From the NCBI RefSeq assembly GCF_023657595.1, contig NZ_CP098323.1:1388001-1452000 (forward strand): a DNA stretch of 64,000 nucleotides, given 5' to 3'. Shown in pieces: positions 25,320 through 34,798 of this stretch. A program made the translations under genes and the position numbers. Under the pieces are notes generated by a model that saw only the letters and a program-made list of their open reading frames with translations, ran no database searches and was not told the origin of the DNA. Source of the DNA: Cytobacillus firmus. Lineage in GTDB: Bacteria > Bacillota > Bacilli > Bacillales > Cytobacillaceae. Within the stretch, counting starts at the first letter, position 1. Each line of letters starts with the position of its first letter.

Positions 25320-27637
25320 TATTTTTCGTCTTTGTTTCTGCCGCTTCTTGTGATGGGGGCAAGGAACCTTGATGGATATGCCTTCCGTCCACGCCTTTTT
25401 TCCGGAACAGATATATACAAATCCTTCCTGGCCCTTGTTACAGCAACATACATTAATCTTCTTTCTTCCTCTAAAGGGGCAGACTCACCTGAACGGTAAG
25501 CTTCCAAAGCATGGTCATGCGGAAGGTTTCCTTCAACTGCACCGGCCACATATACCACATTATATTCAAGCCCTTTTGCACGGTGGATAGTGCTTAATGT
25601 AACGGCATTATCATTATTTCTGCTTAGGCGCTTGATTTCTTTGTTCATGGCTTTCATATGTTCAGTATGCTCCAGAAACTCTTGAAGAGACTGGAAATTA
25701 CGTGCAGCGACCTTCAAATCTTTTATATCATCAGAGCCTTTATCCATTTTATTGCCTTCATTGCCTCGTTTTTTTATAAAGTCCTGAAATCCCAATTCTT
25801 TTTCAACCGTTTCAATTGCGGTGGTTGGAGTAAGCCCTGAGATTGATCTTGTAACAGGGATCACTTTTTTCAATTTGCTTTCCTGAAAAGCAAAGCCTGT
25901 TTTTATAAACTTCAGGCTCTCCAGCAATGAGCAATCCTGTAAGATGCTTTCTGCCTTAATATCCTGAAGGACGGATTGTTTAATAAACAATGAAGGCAGC
26001 ATATCCTTTAAAGCATTTTGGTCATCCTCATTTACCGATAGCTTTAGAAAAGCAAGCATGCTTCGAACAATAAATCGATCATAAAATGATTCGGCATCTT
26101 GATCCAATTTAAAAGGAAGGCTGGAATTAGCCAGCCGCTCAAAAATGGCTCTGCTCCCGGTATGGGTACGGAATAATACTGCAAAATCCCCCGGTTCATA
26201 TCCTTCTTCAATTTTTTCCCGGATATCAGTCAGGATCATCGTAGCTTCTTCTTCCTCATCATAAGGAAAAAAGAGGAAGGGGTGCTGTCCACCGGAAAAT
26301 TGAGCACTCATGCTTTTGGGGCGTCTAAATTTATTCAGAGAAATAATTTTGTTAGCAGCTGATACAATCTCATGAGCAGAGCGATAATTCTGATTCAATG
26401 TTATTACCTTGGCACCAGGGAAATCTTTCTCGAAATCCAAAAGATACTGGGGATCGCTTCCTCTGAAGGCATATATAGATTGATCATCGTCTCCCACGGC
26501 ACAGACATTTTTAGTTCTATCAGACAGCATTTTCATTAGCTCATATTGAACATTATTAATATCCTGGAATTCATCAATCAGGAAATAATGAAAGCGGTTT
26601 TGATATTGTTCCAGAATCTCAGGTTCTTCCAGAAAAAGGGCATGGCAGCCTGTGAGCATATCATCGAAATCAAATAATTCTTTTTTTGTTTTAGTTTGTT
26701 CATACCTTTGATAAAGAATCGCAGTTTGTTCCTCCCAATCATTCTTTGGGTTAACCTTGCCAGGTACGATAAGAGAATTTTTCCAATAGCTGATTTGCTG
26801 GAGGGCAAGATCAAAGGCAAATTCCTTTTCATCGAGTTTTAAGTCTTTGCTGGATTCTTTAATAATCTGTTCCCGTTGCCATTCTTTATTAAGGAGCTTT
26901 CCTGAAGTCCATTTATTGGGATTGTGGAAGGAAAGTATCCGATAGAATAAACTGTGAAAAGTGCCTGAAACGATTTGCCTAACCTTTCGGGAATCCATTC
27001 CGGGGTATTGGATAAGACGCTCCTTCATTTCAGCAGCAGCCTTAGCTGTAAATGTAACAAGCATAATGGATTTAGGGTCGATATTTTTCTCGCGAAGCAT
27101 AAAAGCAGTCCGTGTTGTTAAAACACGGGTTTTGCCGCTGCCTGCACCTGCCAGAACGAGCAGCGGGCCATCTAAATGAGACACAGCCGCTGCCTGCTGT
27201 TTATCCAAGAATACACCTGCCTGTAAAAGGGACTTTAGGTATTCATCAGGGAAACTGGGACTGGCAGTACCTTCTTTTCTATAGGGGGGGATATTTTTTA
27301 CCGGCTGAGCTTTTTTAAAGGCTGATTCGGTTTCCTTTATTGCGACTGAAGCAATTGACCCCGAAACAGGAATTTTAAACCCATTTCTTTCTATATATTC
27401 TTCATTCTCAGTCTGGACTGGTTCGGGGTTAAGAATTATATCTCTGCACGTTCTGCTGTCTTGATGAATATGATAAAAATGAGGTTCATCAAGAATTCCC
27501 AAATACAAACGGACAGAAGCTCCGCATTCAGGGCAGAACAGCTTTCCTTTTTTGCCTTCTTCATAAATATGCTGAAAACTTTCTCTGTTCAATTGTTCCA
27601 GATTCACAGTCTTATTATGTAACTTTGCTGTTTTCAT
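25319..27637 (-). CDS. yjcD: UvrD/Rep-family DNA helicase YjcD with zinc-type N-terminal module
   Basis: A 772-aa SF1A helicase. An N-terminal module (about 25-70) has C35-P-E-C38, H53-F-Y-H56 and C64, resembling CoiA. Then come Walker A GAGSGKTRV, motif II IDEFQDINN, DDQSIYAFRG, motif V STIHRAKGLEYNVVYV and motif VI VAVTRARKDLYIS. It likely unwinds DNA 3' to 5'; the exact pathway is unknown. The ribosome site is weak (GGGGTA). A TATAAT lies close upstream. Confidence 0.93.
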   Translation of the reverse strand: MKTAKLHNKTVNLEQLNRESFQHIYEEGKKGKLFCPECGASVRLYLGILDEPHFYHIHQDSRTCRDIILNPEPVQTENEEYIERNGFKIPVSGSIASVAIKETESAFKKAQPVKNIPPYRKEGTASPSFPDEYLKSLLQAGVFLDKQQAAAVSHLDGPLLVLAGAGSGKTRVLTTRTAFMLREKNIDPKSIMLVTFTAKAAAEMKERLIQYPGMDSRKVRQIVSGTFHSLFYRILSFHNPNKWTSGKLLNKEWQREQIIKESSKDLKLDEKEFAFDLALQQISYWKNSLIVPGKVNPKNDWEEQTAILYQRYEQTKTKKELFDFDDMLTGCHALFLEEPEILEQYQNRFHYFLIDEFQDINNVQYELMKMLSDRTKNVCAVGDDDQSIYAFRGSDPQYLLDFEKDFPGAKVITLNQNYRSAHEIVSAANKIISLNKFRRPKSMSAQFSGGQHPFLFFPYDEEEEATMILTDIREKIEEGYEPGDFAVLFRTHTGSRAIFERLANSSLPFKLDQDAESFYDRFIVRSMLAFLKLSVNEDDQNALKDMLPSLFIKQSVLQDIKAESILQDCSLLESLKFIKTGFAFQESKLKKVIPVTRSISGLTPTTAIETVEKELGFQDFIKKRGNEGNKMDKGSDDIKDLKVAARNFQSLQEFLEHTEHMKAMNKEIKRLSRNNDNAVTLSTIHRAKGLEYNVVYVAGAVEGNLPHDHALEAYRSGESAPLEEERRLMYVAVTRARKDLYISVPEKRRGRKAYPSRFLAPITRSGRNKDEK

Positions 27638-27747
27638 AAAAATACCCCATTATATATAAATTGCCGAGTTTAACAATATTATTTCTTTTTAACAACAAGA
27701 CAAATTTAATCATAACAAACCGGTAGAGGATTCTAAAGTGCTTTTCT

Positions 27748-27773
27748 GTTTAAAATTTCATGGAAACGGGTAC
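27748..27773 (+). promoter_or_regulatory. Sigma-B promoter of the 94-aa gene
   Basis: GTTTAA, 14 bp, GGGTAC, matching the general-stress sigma-B consensus (GTTTAA-N12-15-GGGTAT). The start site is expected near 27782. Confidence 0.7.
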
Positions 27774-27841
27774 ATAAAATTAAAAATAGTTACGTATTCT
27801 CTTAATAATCAGCTAAATACATAATCGAAAGGGGAGTCTTC

Positions 27842-28126
27842 ATGGGCTATATTCTGCCTGTAGCTTCATATCAATATAATCAGTATGCAGAAAGAGAGAT
27901 TGGCACAAAGTATGATCCTTTTCGGTTCGTGCCAGTTGCCAGGATATCAGCACAATCCAATGAAAAAGCTTTCCGCCACGAACTTCCCCTTGATTTTCAA
28001 AGAAGGTCAACTAAATCAATTACTAAGGAGCGGGAAAACACCCAAACACGCAACACAAGGAAAATAGCAGAAGAAACATATGGAGAGCTGACAGGAAAAG
28101 GGCGTTTTATTAGTGAATGCATATAA
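27842..28126 (+). CDS. Conserved-looking 94-aa hydrophilic protein
   Basis: It begins MGYILPVASYQYNQYAEREIG; the rest is basic and polar (RRSTKSITKERENTQTRNTRK) and ends GELTGKGRFISECI. AAGGGGAG lies 9 nt before the ATG. It sits next to yjcD, the place of B. subtilis yjcE; I cannot confirm that identity. No domain or membrane segment is seen. The likely sigma-B promoter suggests stress induction. Confidence 0.65.
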   Translation: MGYILPVASYQYNQYAEREIGTKYDPFRFVPVARISAQSNEKAFRHELPLDFQRRSTKSITKERENTQTRNTRKIAEETYGELTGKGRFISECI

Positions 28127-28145
28127 GAAAGAGCCATCAGGCAGA

Positions 28146-28193
28146 AAAAGGAGAGGCTTAGTACGTTTGCACGTGCAATGCCTCTCCTTTTTT
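28146..28193. terminator. Bidirectional terminator, 94-aa gene and DUF421 gene
   Basis: AAAAAGGAGAGGC pairs with GCCTCTCCTTTTT over a 22-nt loop. Its left arm reaches the stop codon of the DUF421 gene. Confidence 0.8.
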
Positions 28194-28832
28194 CCATTCA
28201 GCATACAGAACATCTTTGACACCGCTCGCTCCCAATTTTTTTATTTCATTCTTTAGTATCTTTTCGTCCCAATTAATGCTCTTCAGATTATCCCAAACCA
28301 CCTCTCCGTCTAAAATTAATGTTACAGGCAGTTCTGCATTATTTATTGGGAGATTTAAATCCTGAATGGTTGGTGCTGCGAAAAGCGGCTTTTTTAATGC
28401 GCTGACCGTTCCATCTGTTTCCAGAATGGCATATTCACATTCCCTGATTGAAAAAACATCTTTTGATCGGAGGAGGTGCTGAAGCTGATTGATATCAAGA
28501 TGATTTTTCTTCAGTTCTTCGTAAATAATTTTCCCTTTTTTTATAACTATTGAGGGTTCACCTTCAAGAAGCTTGCGTGCCCGTTTATATTTCTGAGTAA
28601 TGATTTCCGTCGCGTAAATTAAAGTTCCCCATACTGTAACAGCAAAGAAAATCTCGGGTATTCCAGTCTCCTGGTCGTATAAAGCATTGCCAACCAGCTC
28701 GCCTAGCACGATGGCTGAGATAAAATCAAAAGGAGTAATTTGTGTAATTTGTGTTTTTCCCAGGAGTTTTGCCATAATAAACAAGAAAATATATCCTACC
28801 ACAAGTACACTTAAGATATGTAAATATTCCAT
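28158..28832 (-). CDS. DUF421 (YetF/YrbG-like) membrane protein
   Basis: A 224-aa protein with three N-terminal membrane helices (about 5-80) and a cytosolic DUF421 domain: PFDFISAIVLGELVGNALYD, GEPSIVIKKGKI and LRSKDVFSIRECEYAILETDG. DUF421 proteins are found in spore formers, some with spoVA operons and heat-resistant spores. Their biochemical role is not settled. It is monocistronic on the minus strand. Confidence 0.85.
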   Translation of the reverse strand: MEYLHILSVLVVGYIFLFIMAKLLGKTQITQITPFDFISAIVLGELVGNALYDQETGIPEIFFAVTVWGTLIYATEIITQKYKRARKLLEGEPSIVIKKGKIIYEELKKNHLDINQLQHLLRSKDVFSIRECEYAILETDGTVSALKKPLFAAPTIQDLNLPINNAELPVTLILDGEVVWDNLKSINWDEKILKNEIKKLGASGVKDVLYAEWKKGEALHVQTY

Positions 28833-28945
28833 TCAAACCACTCCTTAGAATGCTGTATCCCAAATAGTGTTTGCAGAAAGCCCGATAATTATTGCAAATA
28901 ACTTTCAAAGCAGCTTCTAACGCGTTTTGTCTGGGATGAGGCATC

Positions 28946-28976
28946 AAAAAAGCTCCCGCCATCATGGCAGGAGCTT
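28946..28976 (-). terminator. Terminator after yjcF
   Basis: AAGCTCC..GCCATCATGGC..GGAGCTT, with TTTTTT on the minus strand. Confidence 0.85.
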
Positions 28977-28981
28977 GTCCG

Positions 28982-29404
28982 TTATATCGTTTTCTTCATT
29001 GTACGGTGCGGGATTCCGGCATCCATAAATTCTTCAGAGATCACCTTATAGCCCAGTTTTTCATAAAAAGGTATGGCCTGAGTCTGGGCATTTAATTTTA
29101 AGGCAGACAATCCCTGTTTCAAAGCATGTTCCTCAATTTTATCCATTATTGCTTTTCCGGATCCGCTCTTGCGGTGTTCCTTCAATACGCAAATTCTTTC
29201 CACTTTGCCATTGCCGTCAACGGTACGAAACCTTCCGGCACCTGCAGGCATGCCATTATTATAAAGTACAAAATGGACTGCTTCGTCCTCGAACTGATCG
29301 ATTTCCTCTTCTTCAGGAACATTTTGCTCGCTGACAAAAACGTGTTTCCTTACTGAGAAAGCATCTTGCAGTTCTTGCTCAGATGATACAACTTTTACTT
29401 CCAT
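28982..29404 (-). CDS. yjcF: GNAT-family acetyltransferase YjcF
   Basis: A 140-aa single-domain GNAT. VRKHVFVSEQNVPEEEEID opens the fold; the acetyl-CoA loop is ICVLKEHRKSGSGKAIM and the late block LNAQTQAIPFYEKLGYKV is typical. The substrate is unknown. The start lies 4 nt after yjcG, so the two genes are co-translated. The length equals B. subtilis YjcF. Confidence 0.9.
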   Translation of the reverse strand: MEVKVVSSEQELQDAFSVRKHVFVSEQNVPEEEEIDQFEDEAVHFVLYNNGMPAGAGRFRTVDGNGKVERICVLKEHRKSGSGKAIMDKIEEHALKQGLSALKLNAQTQAIPFYEKLGYKVISEEFMDAGIPHRTMKKTI

Positions 29405-29408
29405 TTCA

Positions 29409-29927
29409 CTATTCCTTTCCTAGCCTGAATGTTTCATAAACGGTCCAAGAACCATTTTCCAGCTGATACAGAAGGTGAAAACGATCGATAACCTCTTCAT
29501 GATTCACGGGCTGCATCCTTAAGCTTCCATAAACATCTGAATGCTCATCATTGGAGAGTTTTTGCCCGATGGTAATATGTGGGACAAAATTATACTCGGG
29601 TGTTTCTCCGCTAATATGATCATTTAGTTCAACATGTAACTCTTCGAGCTGTGCTGAAGGCTCAATTTTGAAATAAATCACATTGTTGACAGGCTGGAAA
29701 GAGCTGATTTTTGATGCATTTATTTGAAATGGTTCGTGTTTCTTAGCAATTTCATAAAGCGTTTCTGTCAGCCGCTTTATTTCTTCTTCAGATGCTTCAA
29801 AGCGCGATCTTAAAGTTATATGCGGAGAAATTAGAGCATAATGCGGGTCATACCGCTTTCTATAAGAATTGGCCAAATCCTGCAGCTTTTTTGACGGGAA
29901 AATAACGATGCCGTAATTAGTCTCCAT
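29409..29927 (-). CDS. yjcG: 2H phosphoesterase YjcG (2'-5' RNA ligase-like)
   Basis: A 172-aa protein with the two HxT motifs of the 2H phosphoesterase fold: H-I-T-L (near residue 36) and H-I-T-I (near residue 119). Such enzymes act on cyclic nucleotide or RNA-end phosphates; the substrate of YjcG is unknown. It is first in the yjcG-yjcF pair. Confidence 0.9.
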   Translation of the reverse strand: METNYGIVIFPSKKLQDLANSYRKRYDPHYALISPHITLRSRFEASEEEIKRLTETLYEIAKKHEPFQINASKISSFQPVNNVIYFKIEPSAQLEELHVELNDHISGETPEYNFVPHITIGQKLSNDEHSDVYGSLRMQPVNHEEVIDRFHLLYQLENGSWTVYETFRLGKE

Positions 29928-30116
29928 ACAACAACCTCCATGTTTATTAATAATTTTTATAATTTGCAGGTTAACTTAAATGAAAAACACTTTGTTGAAC
30001 TATTATAGCAAATTTTCGAAATTCACTATATAATTATACCTTTTTTCACAATAAAAAGCAGTGAGCTTAGGTAATCTTTTTATAGCGGAGTATAGTTCTT
30101 TTCACTCAATTTCCAG

Positions 30117-30839
30117 TTAAAACATAAACTTTAATGCCCTTTTTAAATCAGGCTGCCAGTATGTCCAGGTATGATCTCCATCGAATTCATCATAGAAGTA
30201 AGGAAATTTCCTTTGCTTAAACAAATTGGAAAGATCCCGGTTTGGAGTAAGAAAATCTTTCTCTTCCCCTCCTGTGGTTTTTACAGATGTCTCGCCTTTC
30301 CCGATAACATGATAAATATTAAGAAGGTGAGGATGCGTAAATTCCTCTACTGCTACTGAAACGGAGTTATCAACATAAGGTGATTGAAGAATTAACCTCC
30401 CGAAAGTATTAGGGTATTGAAGGGCCGCCATTAAGGAAACAGTTGCAGCAAGGGAATCTCCCATAAGTGCTCGTCCCATTCCCATTTGATAGGTCGGGAA
30501 TTCACGGTCAAGATATGGAACAAGTTCATGTGCAAGAAAACGGATATATGCATTGTGCTGTCCACCGTCCGGATGATATTTCTCCCATCTGTCCTTGACG
30601 TTTTTATAAGGGACACCAACAATAATGATGTTTTCGATTTCTTTTCCATCTAATAATTCATCTGCGATGCGTCCGACTCTTCCCAGCTGGAAGTAATCCT
30701 TCCCGTCCTGAGCTATAACAACAGTGTATTTATATAAAGGTGAGAAGGAAGGGGGCAAATAAATGAGCAGTTCAACTTCTTCACCCAGTTCTTTGCTTTG
30801 AATCCTGATATCCTGTATTGATCCTCTAGGGTAATCCAT
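30117..30839 (-). CDS. yjcH: Esterase D-type alpha/beta hydrolase YjcH
   Basis: A 240-aa protein. The nucleophile elbow is likely M-G-D-S-L-A (a GxSxx variant) and the final histidine is in GDHTWTYWQ, as in enterochelin-esterase and esterase D folds. A YLPPSFSPLYKYTVVIAQDG start is characteristic. There is no signal peptide, so it is cytosolic. It is the last gene of the B. subtilis-like block, monocistronic. Confidence 0.88.
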   Translation of the reverse strand: MDYPRGSIQDIRIQSKELGEEVELLIYLPPSFSPLYKYTVVIAQDGKDYFQLGRVGRIADELLDGKEIENIIIVGVPYKNVKDRWEKYHPDGGQHNAYIRFLAHELVPYLDREFPTYQMGMGRALMGDSLAATVSLMAALQYPNTFGRLILQSPYVDNSVSVAVEEFTHPHLLNIYHVIGKGETSVKTTGGEEKDFLTPNRDLSNLFKQRKFPYFYDEFDGDHTWTYWQPDLKRALKFMF

Positions 30840-30998
30840 AATGTCTGTTCCTCCGTTTAGTCTTTATGTAAGAGTTTACATGATGATTTTATCATATATA
30901 TATAGGAATTGCTTTTTACTTGCATTCTCATTCATAGACCGGGATACAATTTTATTTGAGTAAGTAAGTTTCCAAATCATAATGCAGCTAGGAATCAT

Positions 30999-31034
30999 TT
31001 GACAATTCTAATAAGGTTTATGTTAGTATATAAT
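30999..31034 (+). promoter_or_regulatory. Promoter candidate of the TRAP operon
   Basis: TATAAT at 31029-31034. The proper 17-bp spacing puts TTCTAA as -35; a perfect TTGACA lies further up (30999) with an over-long 24-bp spacer. Confidence 0.45.
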
Positions 31035-31068
31035 TGATAAAATCTAAACTTTATAAGGGGGAAATAGG

Positions 31069-32061
31069 ATGAAAAAGAGAAGTATATTCCTGGCCACAGC
31101 TCTGCTGTTAGCGCTTTCTATGGTTCTTGCAGCCTGCGGCGGCGGAAAAGATGAAGGCGGCGGAGATGGAGAAGGCGGCGCAGACAAGCCTAAGTTTATG
31201 AGCATCGTGACTGGTGGGACAGGCGGTACATACTATCCGCTGGGCGGATCATTCGCTGAGATTATTTCTGATGCTACAGGCATTGATACAAATGCAGAGG
31301 TTTCAGGTGCATCTGCAGAGAACATGAACACATTGAAAGATGGCAATGCAGAGATTGCATTCTCTCAAACTGACATTGCGTCATATGCGCAAGAAGGTAA
31401 ATTAATGTTTGAAGGTGCAGCAGTTGACAATGTAAGTGCGATCGGCACACTTTATCCTGAAACAATCCAGATCGTTACTACTGCAAAATCTGGCATTAAA
31501 TCTGTTGAAGACTTAAAAGGCAAAAAAGTTTCAATCGGAGCACCTGGTTCAGGAACTGCTGCAAATGCAGAGCAGATCCTTGAAGTGCATGGAATCAAAT
31601 TGGATGACATCCAAAAACAGGACCTTTCTTTTGATGAGTCAACTGCCGGGATCCAGGATGGCACGATTGATGCTGCATTCGTTACAGCAGGTACACCTAC
31701 AGGTGCTGTAGAAGGGCTTTCTGCAACTGAAGATGTTGTGATCGTTCCGATTGAACAGGATAAAATCGATTCATTAATTGAAAAATATCCTTACTATGTT
31801 CAGGATGAAGTGCCATCTGGAACATATAAGCTTGCAGAAGCTGTACCGACAGTAGCAGTACAGGCAATGCTTGTTGTTTCAAATGACCTTTCAGAGGATG
31901 TAGTTTACGATATTACGAAAGCAATCTTTGAGAACCTTGATAAAGTTACACATGCCAAAGGAAAAATGATTAAGGCTGAAAATGCTGTTAAAGGTACTGG
32001 TATTAAACTGCACCCTGGTGCTAAAAAGTATTTTGACGAAAAAGGCTTTAAAGCTGAATAA
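31069..32061 (+). CDS. TAXI-family TRAP transporter solute-binding lipoprotein
   Basis: A 330-aa protein. The signal peptide ends in a lipobox (VLAAC, C23) and is followed by a Gly/Glu-rich linker. The mature part has TAXI features: GGTGGTYYPLGGSFAEIIS and GKKVSIGAPGSGTAANAEQIL. It captures a ligand outside the cell, often glutamate or a dicarboxylate in this family; the ligand here is unknown. It is first in a three-gene transporter operon. Confidence 0.92.
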   Translation: MKKRSIFLATALLLALSMVLAACGGGKDEGGGDGEGGADKPKFMSIVTGGTGGTYYPLGGSFAEIISDATGIDTNAEVSGASAENMNTLKDGNAEIAFSQTDIASYAQEGKLMFEGAAVDNVSAIGTLYPETIQIVTTAKSGIKSVEDLKGKKVSIGAPGSGTAANAEQILEVHGIKLDDIQKQDLSFDESTAGIQDGTIDAAFVTAGTPTGAVEGLSATEDVVIVPIEQDKIDSLIEKYPYYVQDEVPSGTYKLAEAVPTVAVQAMLVVSNDLSEDVVYDITKAIFENLDKVTHAKGKMIKAENAVKGTGIKLHPGAKKYFDEKGFKAE

Positions 32062-32197
32062 TCTTTCACTAACATAATCCAATGATCAAATTTGGCCGGC
32101 TGTAAAACCTGATAAGGTTATTGCGCCGGTCAATTAATTTTAAAGTGAAATGGCAATCAAATGTAAAAGCTGACAATATTTTTTAGGTGGAGGTTCC

Positions 32198-32728
32198 ATG
32201 AACTTTTTTAGGCCAGGGAATAAAAAAGCGGTCCTGGCACTCCTCGTTATCATAACCATCGCAATCATGTTCTTCATACCCATTAAGCAGGCAGTTGTTT
32301 TTGAGTATCAAAACAAAGGAAAGGTGATTGCTTATTTCCCGATTAAAGAGGACAGAACATTTAAGATAAAGTATACACATTCCATCCACCTTACAGATGT
32401 TGTTGAAAGCTATACTATAACCGGTGATGGAAGTATTAAATTGTTCGAACTTATGTATGAGGATTTTGCCATCGGCATGCCTGAAAATGCTTCAGATGGA
32501 GAAACATTTGAACAAAAGAACGGCAAATATTATATTAAGAATATGAAAAGGGTTTTTCCTTCATTTGACTTAAGGCTGGGTAAGGTCAGAGCGAATCACA
32601 GATTGATTTTGCAAGGCCAGGAATATGTCCTTACAGATTATATCGAACCCGGTACATGGGTAAGAATAAAGGCAAAAAAAATAAACTTATTCGAGGTGTT
32701 GAAAGGAGTGAATATCCTTGGAAAATAA
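32198..32728 (+). CDS. DUF1850 protein of the TAXI-TRAP operon
   Basis: A 176-aa protein with an N-terminal membrane anchor (about 12-30) and an extracytoplasmic DUF1850 domain (FKIKYTHSIHLTDVVESY). DUF1850 genes are commonly placed between TAXI receptors and fused TRAP permeases; the role is unknown. GGTGGAGG is upstream. It overlaps the permease start by 11 nt. Confidence 0.85.
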   Translation: MNFFRPGNKKAVLALLVIITIAIMFFIPIKQAVVFEYQNKGKVIAYFPIKEDRTFKIKYTHSIHLTDVVESYTITGDGSIKLFELMYEDFAIGMPENASDGETFEQKNGKYYIKNMKRVFPSFDLRLGKVRANHRLILQGQEYVLTDYIEPGTWVRIKAKKINLFEVLKGVNILGK

Positions 32729-34676
32729 AGGGGAAACATTATCTCTTGAGGAACAGCAGAAATTGCTGGAGAAATATGATCCAGAGGCTGGTACAAGGAA
32801 ATTAGGAGGAGTATTAGGCTGGATCGTCTTTTTTGGGCTTTTAGCATTTTCGCTTTTCCATTTATATACAGGGGTTTTCGGGATGCTTACAGCCCAGCTG
32901 CAGCGTTCGATTCATTTAGGTTTTGCACTAGCCCTAATTTTTCTGTTATTCCCTGCAAGGAAGAAAGACAGAGGACGAAAGCATAAGGTTGCCTGGTACG
33001 ATATCATTTTAGCTATACTGGGTATTGCTGTAGGAGCTTATTGGCCACTTTTTATTGATGAAATTGTCATGAGGGCCGGGCGTCTGACCGAGATTGATTT
33101 TTATGTTGGTTTAATTGCAGTTCTTCTGGTTCTGGAAGCGACCAGGCGTGCGGTTGGTCTTCCCATCACCATTATTGCCGTCATTTTTCTCGCCTATGCG
33201 ATGTTCGGGCCATATATGCCGGCATTTTTGGCGCACCGGGGTCTTGATTTAGAAAGATTGGTGCAGACCATGTTCTTTACGACCGAGGGAATCCTGGGTA
33301 CCCCTTTAGGCGTATCTGCTACGTTTATTTTCCTATTCTTGTTATTTGGTTCGTTCCTTGTAAAAACGGGGGTTGGCCAGTATTTTAATGATTTGGCCGT
33401 ATCCATCGCTGGAAAGAGAACAGGCGGACCGGCGAAGGTTGCCATTTTCTCAAGTGCACTACAGGGAACAATTAGCGGAAGTTCTGTAGCTAACGTAGTA
33501 ACTTCAGGCTCCTTTACCATTCCAATGATGAAAAAGCTTGGATACAAGAAAGAATTCGCTGGCGCAGTTGAAGCGACTGCATCAACCGGCGGCCAGATTA
33601 TGCCTCCAATCATGGGTGCTGCTGCATTCCTGATGGTTGAGTTTATTGGCGGCGGCATTACATACTGGGATATTGCAAAGGCAGCTGCTATTCCGGCACT
33701 TCTATATTTTGCCGGGGTCTGGATAATGACTCACTTCGAAGCAAAACGTGTAGGACTTAGAGGGCTGAAAGATGAAGAGATGCCTAACCGTAAGGAAGTA
33801 TTGAAGAAGATTTATCTGCTGCTGCCGATTTTGGCAGTTATCATCCTGCTAATGAGCGGAATGAGTGTAATACGTGCTGCTCTTTGGTCAATTGTAATTA
33901 CGGTTGCAGTAAGTATGATAAGCAAGGAAACGCGCATTGGATTCAGAGATGCTATCGATGCTTTAGTTGATGGTGCACGCACGGCTTTGGGCGTTGCTGC
34001 AGCAACAGCTGCGGCAGGTATTATTGTTGGAGTAGTTGTTAAAACAGGTCTTGGATTAAAGATGGCGAATGGCCTTCTTGATCTTTCAGGCGGGTTGCTG
34101 ATCCCAACTTTGATGCTGACAATGGTGGCAGCAATTATCCTGGGAATGGGGTCACCAACAACTGCAAACTATGTTATTACATCTACAATAGCCGCCCCGG
34201 CAATCATTCTTCTGGGCGTACCTGATTTATCTGCTCACTTATTTGTGTTCTATTTTGGTATTGTGGCAGATGTCACACCTCCAGTTGCTCTTGCAGCATT
34301 TGCGGCGGCTGGTGTATCCGGCGGAGATCCGATAAAGACTGGAGTAACAGCATCAAAGCTTGCCATCGGGGCTTTTATTATTCCATACATGTTTGTCCTT
34401 TCACCGGAGTTATTGATGATTGATACAACCTGGTATTACTTAATCTGGGTAGTATTTACTGCTTTGGCAGGTATGATGGCAATTGGCGCTGGCGTAATTG
34501 GCTACTGGCTGCGTAAATTGAATATTTTTGAAAGACTGCTGGGAATTGCAGGGGGACTTTTGCTTATCTACCCTGAAGGGGTTACTGATATTGTAGGATT
34601 AGTTATTTTTATCCTGTTGATTGCATTGCAGGTTTTCATTAAAAAAGACGATCAGGCAAAGCCGCAAACAGCTTAA
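32718..34676 (+). CDS. TRAP transporter fused 4TM/12TM permease
   Basis: A 652-aa protein starting at TTG (GGAG 9 nt upstream, inside the DUF1850 gene). About 16-18 membrane helices: the small (DctQ-like) part at about 20-110 and the large (DctM-like) part with STGGQIMPPIMGAAAFLM and GMGSPTTANYVITSTIAAPA. It is a Na+- or H+-coupled secondary transporter working with the TAXI receptor. Confidence 0.93.
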   Translation: MENKGETLSLEEQQKLLEKYDPEAGTRKLGGVLGWIVFFGLLAFSLFHLYTGVFGMLTAQLQRSIHLGFALALIFLLFPARKKDRGRKHKVAWYDIILAILGIAVGAYWPLFIDEIVMRAGRLTEIDFYVGLIAVLLVLEATRRAVGLPITIIAVIFLAYAMFGPYMPAFLAHRGLDLERLVQTMFFTTEGILGTPLGVSATFIFLFLLFGSFLVKTGVGQYFNDLAVSIAGKRTGGPAKVAIFSSALQGTISGSSVANVVTSGSFTIPMMKKLGYKKEFAGAVEATASTGGQIMPPIMGAAAFLMVEFIGGGITYWDIAKAAAIPALLYFAGVWIMTHFEAKRVGLRGLKDEEMPNRKEVLKKIYLLLPILAVIILLMSGMSVIRAALWSIVITVAVSMISKETRIGFRDAIDALVDGARTALGVAAATAAAGIIVGVVVKTGLGLKMANGLLDLSGGLLIPTLMLTMVAAIILGMGSPTTANYVITSTIAAPAIILLGVPDLSAHLFVFYFGIVADVTPPVALAAFAAAGVSGGDPIKTGVTASKLAIGAFIIPYMFVLSPELLMIDTTWYYLIWVVFTALAGMMAIGAGVIGYWLRKLNIFERLLGIAGGLLLIYPEGVTDIVGLVIFILLIALQVFIKKDDQAKPQTA

Positions 34677-34743
34677 CTTAATAAAAAAAACTCGCGCGCT
34701 GGAGCCAGGCAGGTCCCAAATACGAAAAATAAATTTATAGAAT

Positions 34744-34779
34744 AAAAGGAAGGATGCTCATATGAGATCCTTCCTTTTT
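34744..34779 (+). terminator. Terminator after the TRAP operon
   Basis: AAAAGGAAGGAT pairs with ATCCTTCCTTTT, then T. Confidence 0.85.
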
Positions 34780-34798
34780 GCTTCTCCTGCTGGGTCTG

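Noticed and set aside
33194..33658. 154-aa minus-strand frame
   Set aside because: It lies opposite conserved TRAP permease motifs, with no start signal.
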